DNA of 64,000 nucleotides, from assembly GCA_018241505.1 (NCBI GenBank), contig JAFEDS010000017.1, positions 124,001-188,000 on the forward strand. The letters are read 5' to 3'. Of this stretch, positions 40,537 through 49,309 are shown in pieces; position 1 is the stretch's first letter; every line of letters begins with the position of its first letter. The notes below the pieces were generated by a model, which saw only the letters and a list, made by a program, of their open reading frames with translations, had not been told where the DNA came from and did not search any database. The DNA is from Pseudomonadota bacterium. Its GTDB lineage: Bacteria; Pseudomonadota; Gammaproteobacteria; Steroidobacterales; Steroidobacteraceae. The translations under genes and the position numbers were made by a program.

Positions 40537-41490
40537 ATGACATCGGATGCATCACCCTTCCATGCGGCGGAGCTCGCCCTCCAGGAGCGGTTTGGGCGCA
40601 GAAAGGTGCTCACTGCCCCTGCGCGGCGCTCCATCCGCGACCATCTCATCCCGCAACATCGGGAGTTCTTCCCACAACTGCCGTTTGTAGTAGTTGGAAG
40701 TATCGATGCGGCCGGCCAACCTTGGGCATCCATCGTGGCCGGCTCGCCGGGCTTTGCGTACTCACCTGATCCAAAACACCTGCGCGTTGAGGCAACACCG
40801 CATCCACAGGACCCGCTCGCAGCCAATCTGGCTTTGGGTGCGCCGCTGGCCCTGCTGGGAATCGAATTGCCGACTCGCCGGAGGAATCGACTCAATGGAA
40901 CTGTAGAGACGCATGACACGCGTGGTTGGAGCGTAGCCGTAACGCAGAGTTACGGGAATTGCCCGCAGTACATACAGAGCCGGTACCTTCACTGGGTTGA
41001 GCGCGCCCCTTTACCGCGCGCGGTCAAAAGCAATCGGCTGTCCGACGACGACGTGTCGCTCATCACCCGCGCCGATACCTTCTTCATCGCCACATCCAAC
41101 CCTCACCGCGAGGACGGCGAAAGCTATGGCGCCGATGTGTCCCACCGCGGCGGCCGCCCCGGTTTCGTGCGGGTCGACAATGATTCAACACTGACTGCCC
41201 CCGACTTCATTGGGAATTTCTTTTTCAACACCATCGGCAACCTGCAGGTGAACCCGCGCGCCGGACTGTTGTTTCCCGATTTCGTCAGCGGCGATGTGCT
41301 GCTGCTCAGCACTCGTGCCGGTGTGATTTGGGAGGGGGACGAAGTGCAATCGTTTTCGGGTGCGCAGCGATTGTTACGGTTTACGGTTGAGGGGACCGTG
41401 CGGCTGGTCGGAGCGTTGCCGTTTCGTAGCGACGGCAGTGTCGGCTTCGCGCCGGAGCTTGCCCGTACGGGAATTTGGGGGACGATCTAG
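40537..41490 (+). CDS. Pyridoxamine-phosphate-oxidase-fold flavin-binding protein
   Basis: A 317-residue protein with the split-barrel flavin-binding fold. FVVVGSIDAAGQPWASIVAG near residues 51-70 and IGNLQVNPRAGLLFPDFVSGD near residues 230-250 are the flavin-binding strands (parts quoted). The inserted middle (about residues 110-200) is unlike small PNPOx proteins and resembles the larger form often placed after an NAD(P)-binding gene. It is likely cotranscribed with the NmrA-like gene under LysR control. The substrate is unknown. Confidence 0.85.
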   Translation: MTSDASPFHAAELALQERFGRRKVLTAPARRSIRDHLIPQHREFFPQLPFVVVGSIDAAGQPWASIVAGSPGFAYSPDPKHLRVEATPHPQDPLAANLALGAPLALLGIELPTRRRNRLNGTVETHDTRGWSVAVTQSYGNCPQYIQSRYLHWVERAPLPRAVKSNRLSDDDVSLITRADTFFIATSNPHREDGESYGADVSHRGGRPGFVRVDNDSTLTAPDFIGNFFFNTIGNLQVNPRAGLLFPDFVSGDVLLLSTRAGVIWEGDEVQSFSGAQRLLRFTVEGTVRLVGALPFRSDGSVGFAPELARTGIWGTI

Positions 41491-41747
41491 CCGCGCCGCA
41501 CGGCGGATTCCACCCGAATCCCCAGCGGCAGGAACCCCACCAACACGTGCAGCACGAGCGGCAGCAGGACGAGGTCATCCACCACACCCAGTGCCGGAAT
41601 CGCGAAATTGAGCGGTTCGAGGGCGTACAAGGCGAGGACAATGGCGGCCGGCCAAAGCCAGATCGGCCGTTGGGGATGTCGAAGGGCGAACCACAGCACC
41701 CGCAGGTCCGCGGCTCCTAGGCGCCAAAGTCGCAATAAGCGAATCAT
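41487..41747 (-). CDS. DUF1232 (YkvA-like) small membrane protein
   Basis: An 86-residue protein with the DUF1232 core LYALEPLNFAIPALGVVDDLVLLPLVL (quoted in parts), close to the usual YALSPIDLIPD...LDDL pattern. Two helices flank the loop. Function unknown. It overlaps the 3' end of the flavin-binding gene by 4 bp. Confidence 0.8.
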   Translation of the reverse strand: MIRLLRLWRLGAADLRVLWFALRHPQRPIWLWPAAIVLALYALEPLNFAIPALGVVDDLVLLPLVLHVLVGFLPLGIRVESAVRRG

Positions 41748-41805
41748 GTCGGGCTCCTGTGGGGACTTGGGGAACTGTGGTGGTTCCCAAGGCCGGAATC
41801 CAGCG

Positions 41806-42591
41806 TCAGCGGAAGCGTTGTAGCGCCCCGCCGAGAAACGCAGCCATGGCCGAACCCAAATCGGGTTTGGTCACCGCGCTCATATGATTCCCGGGCATAC
41901 TGACAAACTTTCCGTGAGGTAGCGCTGCCGCTAGATCCTCACCCGATCCAGTATCGTCATCTTCCGTGCCCAACAGCACCAGCGTGGAGGTCTGAATCTG
42001 CTCTAGTTCTTCGCGTGGTGTGTCGACGAATGTATCCAGGACGTGGAGCAGTGCTACGGGATCACCGCCAACGGTTTTGAGAAACGCTTCGGCCATCCAC
42101 TCGGCGGAGCCACGTGAAAACGTGCCAAGGTTCGTGAGGATGTTACGGAAGTGCTCCCCGCGACCCGCGGTGTTGACGATGCCATCCCAGCCCGCACCCG
42201 CAACTATCGCGCGCCCTGGCGTCGCGCCGCGCGCCAACATTCGAACCGTCGTTCGACCTCCCAGGGAATAGCCACCAAGGTCGTAGTCCTCGAGACCGAG
42301 ATGCTCGACGAGTGCGAACCCATCGTCTGCCAGTACGTCCGGCGGATACGCGGCGGCATCGTGAGGCTTCGCGCTATCCCCATGTCCACGCAAGTCCGGC
42401 ATCACGACGCGATATCCGAGCGCAGCGAGCTTCGCTGCGTGCCCATACCGCACCCAGTTAACTGTCGCGGTGGAAAAAAATCCATGAATGAGAACGAGCG
42501 GCCGCCCCTCGCCCATCTCGCGATAGGCGAGCTGCAAGCCATCGCGGCCGTGAAAATGGTGGATCGGGAGATCGGTGGGAGTGGTTGCCAT
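41806..42591 (-). CDS. Alpha/beta hydrolase
   Basis: A 261-residue cytoplasmic hydrolase. ATG 42589-42591 (MATTPTD) is preferred; the open frame runs 400 bp further upstream but there is only antisense-like sequence of the next gene. HGFFSTATVNW supplies the oxyanion hole. Asp and Gly follow in PDLRGHGDSAKP. The nucleophile is in GYSLGGR (about residue 109). GTEDDDTGSG is near the acid and GNHMSA carries the His. Similar to esterase/lipase members; substrate unknown. Confidence 0.88.
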   Translation of the reverse strand: MATTPTDLPIHHFHGRDGLQLAYREMGEGRPLVLIHGFFSTATVNWVRYGHAAKLAALGYRVVMPDLRGHGDSAKPHDAAAYPPDVLADDGFALVEHLGLEDYDLGGYSLGGRTTVRMLARGATPGRAIVAGAGWDGIVNTAGRGEHFRNILTNLGTFSRGSAEWMAEAFLKTVGGDPVALLHVLDTFVDTPREELEQIQTSTLVLLGTEDDDTGSGEDLAAALPHGKFVSMPGNHMSAVTKPDLGSAMAAFLGGALQRFR

Positions 42592-42649
42592 CAGCAATAG
42601 TGGCAATCGGGGCGAACGTGCGTCAACTGGGCCTTTCGATAGCCGGCGC

Positions 42650-43507
42650 TCACCGCAGAATCGGATAGCCCGCAAGCACCGCTCGGCGCTCCAATGCCAG
42701 TACCTCTCCAAAACCGTCCACCGGATCCAAATCAACGCCGTGTAACAGCAGCTTCGCCCGGACAGGTGCCAGATTTTCGTCGGCACACACATCGGCAAGC
42801 GCGGCACGCAGCGCCTCAACCGTTGAGTCGCTCGTGGAACGCGCGGTGATGTACGGCAAACTGGGCGTCGCGGCGGTCCATCCCAACACCCGCAACTCTC
42901 CAGCGAGCGCAGGATAAAGCTGTTGGAAGTGGGCAAAACTGACGCAGTCGATGGAAGCCACGTCCGCCTGACCAGAGACGACCATCTCGACACTGTGCAG
43001 ATGTGAGCCGCTCACCACGACAGACGCAAAAAACGGCTCGCCATTCGACAGCGGAGCGATGGCGGCGCGCAAGAGGTTCATGCCGCTGTTGGAATCGAGC
43101 TCGTTGACAACACACCGCTGACCCTGGAGCTCAGCGAGCGCCAACTGACCGCCACCAACGCCCGAGCGCGGAAAGCCCCCAGCCTGGGGGCCGCGACCCC
43201 GCCGCACCACAATAGCGCTTCGATACCGCGTGCCCTCACACCCCACAGCCGAATAAACCGGATGCGCAACGACTCTCACGCGGCCGGCAAACGATTTAGC
43301 TAACGGATACTCACACCCCTGCGCGAACAGCAGGGAGGGATCAGCCCAAACCTCGGCAGGCCGAACATCCCGCGTGAGCGTGCGAGGTGTACCCTTCAGC
43401 CCCGCTGCACGCAGGCGCCCCGAGACGGCATCCCAGAACTCATCATGCGCCTCCCCCAACTCCGGGAAATCGTACATGGGCAGCGACGCTACCCAGTCAG
43501 CCCCCAT
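42650..43507 (-). CDS. Cytosolic PhnD-like (phosphate/phosphonate-binding family) protein
   Basis: A 285-residue protein of the PhnD periplasmic-binding fold but without a signal peptide. SLPMYDFPELGEAHDEFW at residues 9-26 is the family's soluble variant. RVVAHPVYSAVGCEGTRYRSAIVV and NELDSNSGMN carry the ligand loops (parts quoted). The start overlaps the 3' end of the desaturase by 11 bp (ATGGGGGCTGA), showing coupling. Membrane permease genes are absent. It may be an enzyme-like or sensory relative of PhnD; the ligand is unknown. Confidence 0.83.
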   Translation of the reverse strand: MGADWVASLPMYDFPELGEAHDEFWDAVSGRLRAAGLKGTPRTLTRDVRPAEVWADPSLLFAQGCEYPLAKSFAGRVRVVAHPVYSAVGCEGTRYRSAIVVRRGRGPQAGGFPRSGVGGGQLALAELQGQRCVVNELDSNSGMNLLRAAIAPLSNGEPFFASVVVSGSHLHSVEMVVSGQADVASIDCVSFAHFQQLYPALAGELRVLGWTAATPSLPYITARSTSDSTVEALRAALADVCADENLAPVRAKLLLHGVDLDPVDGFGEVLALERRAVLAGYPILR

Positions 43508-44471
43508 CGTGGTCCAGGCGGATGTACGGACGAAGAAGATACTTCCGCATCACTTCTCGATACCCACCCGCAAACACCAGCCCACGCTCCAGCGCGGGCG
43601 CGCGCATCTGGTGCCAGGCGTGCGGCAACTGGAACCAGGCCATCTTCGGTTTCGCATGATGGGCAATGTGCAGATTGTTGTTCAGAAATAGTAACGCCCA
43701 GAAAGGATGCGCCTCCACGACCCGTGTTCGCAACCGGGGATCGGAATCTGCAACGTGCTCAGCGAATGACCGCACATGGTTCAACGATACGCTGGGATAC
43801 ACAATCAAAACCAGGTACACCCACAACGATATGTGGCACACGCCGACAGTCCAAGCCAGCACAAAGCAAACCCCAACAGAATGCCGCGCCCAGATTCGCA
43901 GCCGCCGCCTGTCCCCGGACCGGACGCGACGGAGCTCTCCGGACCAGAATGACGTCACTGCCAATGCGGGTCCGAGTATGAGGCGGCCCGCCAACGTGCA
44001 GTTGGCGCGATAGATCCAACGGCGCAGATGGCCGAACCGGGATAGCTCACCGGTTGGTAGATAGAATGACTCGGGATCGTAGGCAACCTGGGTCAGGCGC
44101 CGCCCACCGTGGCGATGATGGCGGAGATGGGTTTCACGGTACACGGTGTATGGGATCCAAAGCGACAAGGGCAACGAGCCCAGCATCTCATTGAAGCGCC
44201 GATCGGGCGTGGGATGGCCGTGAATCGTCTCGTGTTGAAGTGAGCCGTACCAGGTCAGCAAAACACTCAACAAGGGTGCCGCCACGAACAGGGGCAGATC
44301 GGCAAAGAGCAACGTGACCAACAGGAATCCGCCGTAGATTACCAGCGCAACGCCCAGCGTCGGCCACTCGATTCGATGCCGGTTGTGGCGCGCTCTGGAA
44401 TGAGGGTCGGATTGCATGCGGCCGGGATTCTCGGTTGCCGTGGGCAAATCCCGCCAATAGCGGGATTTCAT
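43497..44471 (-). CDS. Fatty acid desaturase, membrane-bound di-iron
   Basis: A 324-residue membrane desaturase. The three histidine boxes are HETIHGH (His80-86), HLRHHRH (about 115-121) and HIAHH (about 256-260), which bind the two irons. About four membrane segments flank them. It would introduce a double bond into an acyl chain or act on a related lipid. The PhnD-like gene overlaps its 3' end. The first 30 residues are polar and His/Arg-rich. Confidence 0.92.
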   Translation of the reverse strand: MKSRYWRDLPTATENPGRMQSDPHSRARHNRHRIEWPTLGVALVIYGGFLLVTLLFADLPLFVAAPLLSVLLTWYGSLQHETIHGHPTPDRRFNEMLGSLPLSLWIPYTVYRETHLRHHRHGGRRLTQVAYDPESFYLPTGELSRFGHLRRWIYRANCTLAGRLILGPALAVTSFWSGELRRVRSGDRRRLRIWARHSVGVCFVLAWTVGVCHISLWVYLVLIVYPSVSLNHVRSFAEHVADSDPRLRTRVVEAHPFWALLFLNNNLHIAHHAKPKMAWFQLPHAWHQMRAPALERGLVFAGGYREVMRKYLLRPYIRLDHDGG

Positions 44472-44640
44472 ATGCAGATTCCACGTAAATCAGGCGTTTG
44501 AATGTTACCGAGCCGTCACCGCCGCGGGTCGTGACGTAACCGAAATATTATGTTGACAAGATTGAGAACTGCTTCCCAGTGACACCGGGCTGCGCTGACC
44601 GATACTTCATTGGTGCGACGCGTCACAGGTTTTGATTGTT

Positions 44641-46383
44641 ATGTGGTTCAATCCGTTGCGAATTATCGGCTGGGCTTGCGGGGTTACCGTGGTGGGCTCC
44701 CGGCGCCTGGCGGACCTCGAAGCTCGTGCGGGCGCCACCAACCAGTTGCAGGCGGTCGCTCAATACAACATGGATGGCACCGTCCGCACAGCAAACGCGC
44801 ATTTCCTCACCGCGCTCGGATTTACGCTGGGCGAAATCCGCGGCAAACACCACGACAGGTTTGTTGAAGCGGGGCACCGCGACAGCGCCGACTATCGCAA
44901 CTTCTGGAGCAAGCTGCGCCGCGGTGAGATCGATGCCGGCGAATACAAGCGCGTCGCCAAGGACGGGCGCGATATCTGGCTGCAGGCCACGTACATTCCC
45001 GTCTGCGGTCCAGTGGGACAGCCGTTCAAAGTAGTCGAGTACGCAACTGACATCACCCCCATGATGTTGCGACGTGCAAACAGCCTCGGGCAGGTCACTG
45101 CCATCAACAGGGCGCAGGCTGTCATTACGTTTGAGCTGGACGGCACCGTCCGCACAGCGAACGACAACTTCCTGCGCACGATGGGCTACTCCCTGGAGGA
45201 AGTCCGGGGCAAACATCACAGCATGTTTGTCTCGCCGGAAGAGCGCACCAGTCCCCAATACAGGGACATGTGGGCAAAACTCGCTCGCGGTGAATTCGAC
45301 GCCGGACAGTACGAGCGGATTGCCAGAGGGGGCCGCAAGGTGTGCCTGCAGGCCAGCTACAATCCGATCCTGGATGCGGCCGGCAAACCGCTTCATGTCA
45401 TCAAGTATGCTACGGATATCACCGACCAGGTTGGTTTCTCGCAGCAGTTGCGCATTGCCGTTGAGGAAACGAAGGCAGTGGTCGGCGCGGCCGCCCGAGG
45501 CGACCTGACCGGGCGAATCCATTCTGCCAGCAAATCCGGTGAAGTAGCCGCGCTCTCCAATGGCGTCAATTCGCTGATTGATGAATTGAGCTCGCTCATA
45601 CACCAGGTTCATTCGACCGCCGGGCAGGTGCGCAAGGGGCTGGAGGAAATGTCCCAGGGCAACTCCAACCTGTCGCAACGCACCTCCGAGCAGGCGGCGA
45701 GCCTCGAGGAAACGGCGTCCTCCATGGAAGAAATGGCCACCACGGTGCGGCAGACAGCCGAAAACGCCAGCATGGCCAACAACCTTGCCATCGCGGCCCA
45801 GGCCCAGGCTGAACGAGGGGGCTCAGTGGTCGGCGACGCCGTCGACGCGATGTCAACCATCAATCATGCGTCCACGCAGATTGCGGCCATAACCGGCGTC
45901 ATTGACGAAATCGCCTTCCAGACCAACCTGCTCGCGCTCAATGCGGCGGTGGAGGCGGCGCGGGCCGGAGACCAGGGCCGCGGTTTTGCCGTGGTCGCCA
46001 ACGAGGTGCGCACCCTGGCCGGTCGAAGTGCGGTGGCGGCGAAGGAAATCAAATCCTTGATCCAGGAAAGCGTGAAGCGGGTAACCGAAGGTACGCGCCT
46101 GGTGGACGAGTCGGGCCGGGCTCTGCAGGAGATCGTCACCGCCGTCAAAAAAGTCACCGACATTGTTGCAGAGATCGCCGCGGCCAGCCGCGAGCAATCT
46201 ACCGGCATCGAGCAGGTCAACCGCGCGGTGACGCAGATGGACGAGGCGACGCAGCAGAATGCGGCGCTCGTGGAAGAGGCTGCGGCAGCCAGTCGTGCGA
46301 TTGTCGACCAGATGCAGGCCCTGGACGCTCTGATTTCGCGGTATCAGCTCGCAAACGCGGCGGAACAGCGGCGCGCCGCTTGA
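44641..46383 (+). CDS. Cytoplasmic methyl-accepting chemotaxis protein with two PAS domains
   Basis: A 580-residue chemoreceptor. ATG 44641 is preferred to TTG 44632. After a weakly hydrophobic start there are two PAS repeats of about 120 residues, each with [15 protein letters not shown] and YATDIT (ends near residues 140 and 262). A HAMP-like stretch follows. The signalling domain carries the conserved tip [22 protein letters not shown] with [13 protein letters not shown] (parts quoted). No real periplasmic domain is seen, so it senses a cytosolic signal. The two PAS coding regions share close DNA stretches about 366 bp apart. Confidence 0.93.
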   Translation: MWFNPLRIIGWACGVTVVGSRRLADLEARAGATNQLQAVAQYNMDGTVRTANAHFLTALGFTLGEIRGKHHDRFVEAGHRDSADYRNFWSKLRRGEIDAGEYKRVAKDGRDIWLQATYIPVCGPVGQPFKVVEYATDITPMMLRRANSLGQVTAINRAQAVITFELDGTVRTANDNFLRTMGYSLEEVRGKHHSMFVSPEERTSPQYRDMWAKLARGEFDAGQYERIARGGRKVCLQASYNPILDAAGKPLHVIKYATDITDQVGFSQQLRIAVEETKAVVGAAARGDLTGRIHSASKSGEVAALSNGVNSLIDELSSLIHQVHSTAGQVRKGLEEMSQGNSNLSQRTSEQAASLEETASSMEEMATTVRQTAENASMANNLAIAAQAQAERGGSVVGDAVDAMSTINHASTQIAAITGVIDEIAFQTNLLALNAAVEAARAGDQGRGFAVVANEVRTLAGRSAVAAKEIKSLIQESVKRVTEGTRLVDESGRALQEIVTAVKKVTDIVAEIAAASREQSTGIEQVNRAVTQMDEATQQNAALVEEAAAASRAIVDQMQALDALISRYQLANAAEQRRAA

Positions 46384-46428
46384 GCCAAGCTCGGGCGCAA
46401 TGGGGCTGACCGCAATGGTAAGCTCCCC

Positions 46429-46445
46429 TCTCACCCTTAGTGAGA
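46429..46445. promoter_or_regulatory. Inverted repeat before acyl-CoA dehydrogenase
   Basis: Perfect inverted repeat TCTCAC-CCTTA-GTGAGA ending 7 bases before ATG 46453. It overlaps the probable ribosome-binding area. It may be a small-regulator operator or an RNA hairpin affecting translation; both are inference. Confidence 0.35.
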
Positions 46446-46452
46446 CGCCTCG

Positions 46453-47601
46453 ATGCCGCTGCAGCATACCTCGACGTGGATGGACGACGATCTGACCGCG
46501 TTCCGCGATACCGTCGCGCGATTCGTCGAAACCGAAATGCTTCCTCACGACGCGCGATGGCGAGCGCAGCACCACGTCGATCGCGACACCTGGAAACTTC
46601 TCGGCCAAACAGGGTTGCTGTGCCTCGACATTCCCGACCGATACGGCGGAGTGGGTGGCGACTTCAGACACGAGGCCGTGTTATACGAAGAAATTGGCCG
46701 CCGCGGCATCAGTGGATTTGGGCAAGGTGTGCATAGCATCTGCGCTCACTATGTGCTCAACCACGGTTCCGAGGCACAAAAGCAACGTTGGCTTCCACGC
46801 CTCGCCTCAGGCGACCTGATCGGCGCTATCGCAATGACCGAACCTGCTGCAGGATCGGACTTGCGCGGTGTTCGCACGCGCGCTGTGCGCGAAGGTGATG
46901 TCTATCGAATCAACGGCTCGAAGATCTTCATCACCAACGGCGGCTCCGCGACGTTATTGATGCTACTCGTCAAGACCAATCCCGAAGTACCCAAAGGCGG
47001 CATGTCGCTGATCATGGTCGAGACCGAAGGCTTGGCCGGTTATCGCGTCGGTCGCGTGCTGGACAAGATGGGCATGCAGGCCCAGGACACCGCCGAGTTG
47101 TTCTTCGACGACGTCCGCGTGCCTGCGGATTGCCTGTTGGGTGGCGAGGAAGGCAAAGGCATGCATCAACTGATGGCCGACCTGCCTTACGAGCGGTTGA
47201 TTGTTGCGTTAGCCGGTGTCGCGGCGATGGAAGGCGGGCTCGATGCAACCATCGCCTACACGAAGTCACGCAAGGCGTTCGGGCAGGCCGTCAGCGACTT
47301 CCAGAACACCAAGTTCAAGTTGGCCGAGATGGCCTCTCTCGTGCGTATTGCGCGTGTGTTTATTGACGACTGTATTGAGAAGCGGCTGAAGGGGACTCTC
47401 GATACCGAAACCGCCGCGATGGCCAAATGGTGGATCACGGACACACAGCAGAAGGTATTGGACGAGTGTGTTCAGTTGCACGGCGGATACGGGTACATGA
47501 ACGAATACCTGGTGTGCCGGCTGTTTGCGGATTCGCGAGTGCAACGGATCTACGGCGGCACCAATGAGATCATGAAGGAGTTGATTTCGCGGAGCCTCTA
47601 A
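46453..47601 (+). CDS. Acyl-CoA dehydrogenase
   Basis: A 382-residue FAD-dependent enzyme of beta-oxidation or amino-acid catabolism. AIAMTEPAAGSDLRGVRTRA (about residues 129-148) is the flavin/substrate motif, and KIFITNGG follows. The catalytic glutamate is in YGGTNEIMKEL near residue 372. QLHGGYGYMNEYLVCRLF is the C-terminal helix signature. At this length it fits the short/medium-chain group. The 70 bp before it contain the TCTCAC-N5-GTGAGA repeat. Confidence 0.95.
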   Translation: MPLQHTSTWMDDDLTAFRDTVARFVETEMLPHDARWRAQHHVDRDTWKLLGQTGLLCLDIPDRYGGVGGDFRHEAVLYEEIGRRGISGFGQGVHSICAHYVLNHGSEAQKQRWLPRLASGDLIGAIAMTEPAAGSDLRGVRTRAVREGDVYRINGSKIFITNGGSATLLMLLVKTNPEVPKGGMSLIMVETEGLAGYRVGRVLDKMGMQAQDTAELFFDDVRVPADCLLGGEEGKGMHQLMADLPYERLIVALAGVAAMEGGLDATIAYTKSRKAFGQAVSDFQNTKFKLAEMASLVRIARVFIDDCIEKRLKGTLDTETAAMAKWWITDTQQKVLDECVQLHGGYGYMNEYLVCRLFADSRVQRIYGGTNEIMKELISRSL

Positions 47602-47605
47602 CGCG

Positions 47606-48358
47606 TCACGATCTACTCGCGCGGGCCAACCCATCCTGCGCATCATGAACCCAGCCATCGCGCTCGGGCCCCGCAGGTAAAGCCTGTGCCAAATCGAGCG
47701 CGTGATGGTAACTCTCACGTGCCCCCTTCCCGTCGCCGTTCTTTAACAGCGCTTCGGCGAGCGCGAGCACATTTGGCGGATATTCCGGCTGCAGGGAAAC
47801 CGCCTTGCGCGCAGCGGTGAGACCGGCATCGACGTCGCCCGGCCCAATCGGCCACCCCGGCGCGCGTATCAACACCAACGCGCGGACACGTGAAGGGCCA
47901 GCCTTGTCGTAGTTGGGATCAGCGGATTCGGCGGCGCTCAAGTTTTGCAGCATGCTGTTGAGCAAGCCGACGGCTGAGGTAGGATGCGCACGCGCTTCCA
48001 ACCCCGTCGCCAGAGCCTTGCCGTATTGACACGCAGCGGCCCGGGCATCCAATGCCAAACAGGCGTCGGCGGCACCCGTCGAGCGTGCGGCCAGGTCAGC
48101 ACGTACCTTGCCGTCTGATTCGTGATCGCTGCGGTCAGAGTTGGCCTTGATGATTGCGGCGTATTGCGCGACCGCGCCCGCGTTTGCCTCAGCTCCCGCC
48201 GCACCCCCCGTGCCGCTAGCGACACCCGCAGCCGTTGGATGCCGGGAGAGTGAAGCGCACCCCGCCAAAGCAACAACCGCCAAAGCGAATGGCGCCAACA
48301 GCCGAACGTCGCCGTTGCGCCCGCCCACGCCAACCCATGGCAAGCGCCACACAATCAC
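47606..48358 (-). CDS. TPR-containing lipoprotein
   Basis: A 250-residue lipoprotein with a lipobox LAGC (Cys about residue 34) followed by a Gly/Ala-rich linker. Two or more TPR-like helical repeats occupy the C-terminal 110 residues, for example TAARKAVSLQPEYPPNVLALAEALL. GTG 48358 overlaps the stop of the PhnD-like gene as GTGA, which selects it; a GTG at 48352 is an alternative. The pair is divergent from the RND transporter. Function unknown. Confidence 0.72.
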   Translation of the reverse strand: MIVWRLPWVGVGGRNGDVRLLAPFALAVVALAGCASLSRHPTAAGVASGTGGAAGAEANAGAVAQYAAIIKANSDRSDHESDGKVRADLAARSTGAADACLALDARAAACQYGKALATGLEARAHPTSAVGLLNSMLQNLSAAESADPNYDKAGPSRVRALVLIRAPGWPIGPGDVDAGLTAARKAVSLQPEYPPNVLALAEALLKNGDGKGARESYHHALDLAQALPAGPERDGWVHDAQDGLARASRS

Positions 48359-49236
48359 GGCTTCGGCTGACCAGGCGACTTGGCTGCCGGCGGTTTCCCA
48401 GACGCCGGCTTGGTCGCGGGCGCCTTGCCTGCACCCGACTTAGTGGCAGGCGCCTTTCCTTCGCTTACTTGCGGAGCGTCAGCGGGCAACGCCGGCATCA
48501 CAAACCCAGCCAACTTCAATGCCGTCAAACTATCAGCCCCCGCACCTCCCTTTCCCAACTTCAACAGCCCCGCCTGAAACGCCTTGGCGCGCGCGGCCGG
48601 CAGCCGGTTGTCGACCACCGCGACAATGGCAACAGGAAGCTCAGGAGACTGAACGACCGCCTTGAGGTCACCAGCGAAAGGTAACGTTGGAAGCGCCGAC
48701 GCCTGTGTCTGATCCAGCAACGCCGCGACCTGGTCACCAGACGCCACTCGCCGCAGGGCACTGAGGATCTGCCCCACCGGCTCGACTTTGACGCCCGCAG
48801 GCACCTGCCATGCTGACAGCGCCGAATGCAAAACGAAATTCGGCGAGTACCCCGCGACGCTTACGATCGTGTATCCGGGCAACGAGGTAGCCGCTGTCAC
48901 ACGACCCGTCTTGGCGACAAGCGTCCACTTCTCCTTCGTGCCGACGCCGATAACGTCCGCCTGTACCAGAGGCGACAGATGGAGCTCAATCGCATGCTCG
49001 ACGTAAAACGGGTAAGGGACGAACGCGAGGACCGCATCGGCCTGACCAAGCTTCGCCAGTCCGCCCTGCTCCGTCGGATCGTAAACGGCGGAAAGACTAC
49101 CGTCGGGCCAGCCTGCGGCCGTTACGGCCGCCTTGGCGAATTCATCCACAAAGGGTTGTGCATCCGCTGCCGCACCGGGATACCCGGGAGCGCAGAACAC
49201 CAAAGTCGAAGCAGCAGCCGCTAATAGAATGCTCAT
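48355..49236 (-). CDS. PhnD-like solute-binding protein with Lys/Pro-rich tail
   Basis: A 293-residue member of the PhnD/phosphate-binding fold. VFCAPGYPGAAADAQPFVDEF is the first strand (parts quoted) and GLAKLGQADAVLAFVPYPFY the ligand loop. A short hydrophobic start lacks a clear charged n-region, so export is uncertain. The last 35 residues are Lys/Ala/Pro repeats (KAPATK, KPASGK). It is coupled to the TPR lipoprotein by GTGA overlap. There is no permease. It is the second PhnD-like protein in 7 kb and not closely similar to the first. Confidence 0.72.
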   Translation of the reverse strand: MSILLAAAASTLVFCAPGYPGAAADAQPFVDEFAKAAVTAAGWPDGSLSAVYDPTEQGGLAKLGQADAVLAFVPYPFYVEHAIELHLSPLVQADVIGVGTKEKWTLVAKTGRVTAATSLPGYTIVSVAGYSPNFVLHSALSAWQVPAGVKVEPVGQILSALRRVASGDQVAALLDQTQASALPTLPFAGDLKAVVQSPELPVAIVAVVDNRLPAARAKAFQAGLLKLGKGGAGADSLTALKLAGFVMPALPADAPQVSEGKAPATKSGAGKAPATKPASGKPPAAKSPGQPKP

Positions 49237-49309
49237 GTCTTTAGGCTATCATCCCCCCGCGCCGAGGGCCCATGCGGTCGGCCAATTTGGTTTTTAAGGG
49301 CGCGCCCGA

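Noticed and set aside
44472-44640. Possible flagellar sigma-28 promoter before the chemoreceptor
   Set aside because: Only a partial GCCGATAA-like match (ACCGATAC) with no TAAA element at the right spacing.
44623-45678. 351-codon minus-strand open frame opposite the chemoreceptor
   Set aside because: Falls within the duplicated PAS coding region; no start signal or domain.
49298-49307. GGGCGCGCCC palindrome before the RND transporter
   Set aside because: Short GC-only palindrome of a kind expected by chance in such DNA.
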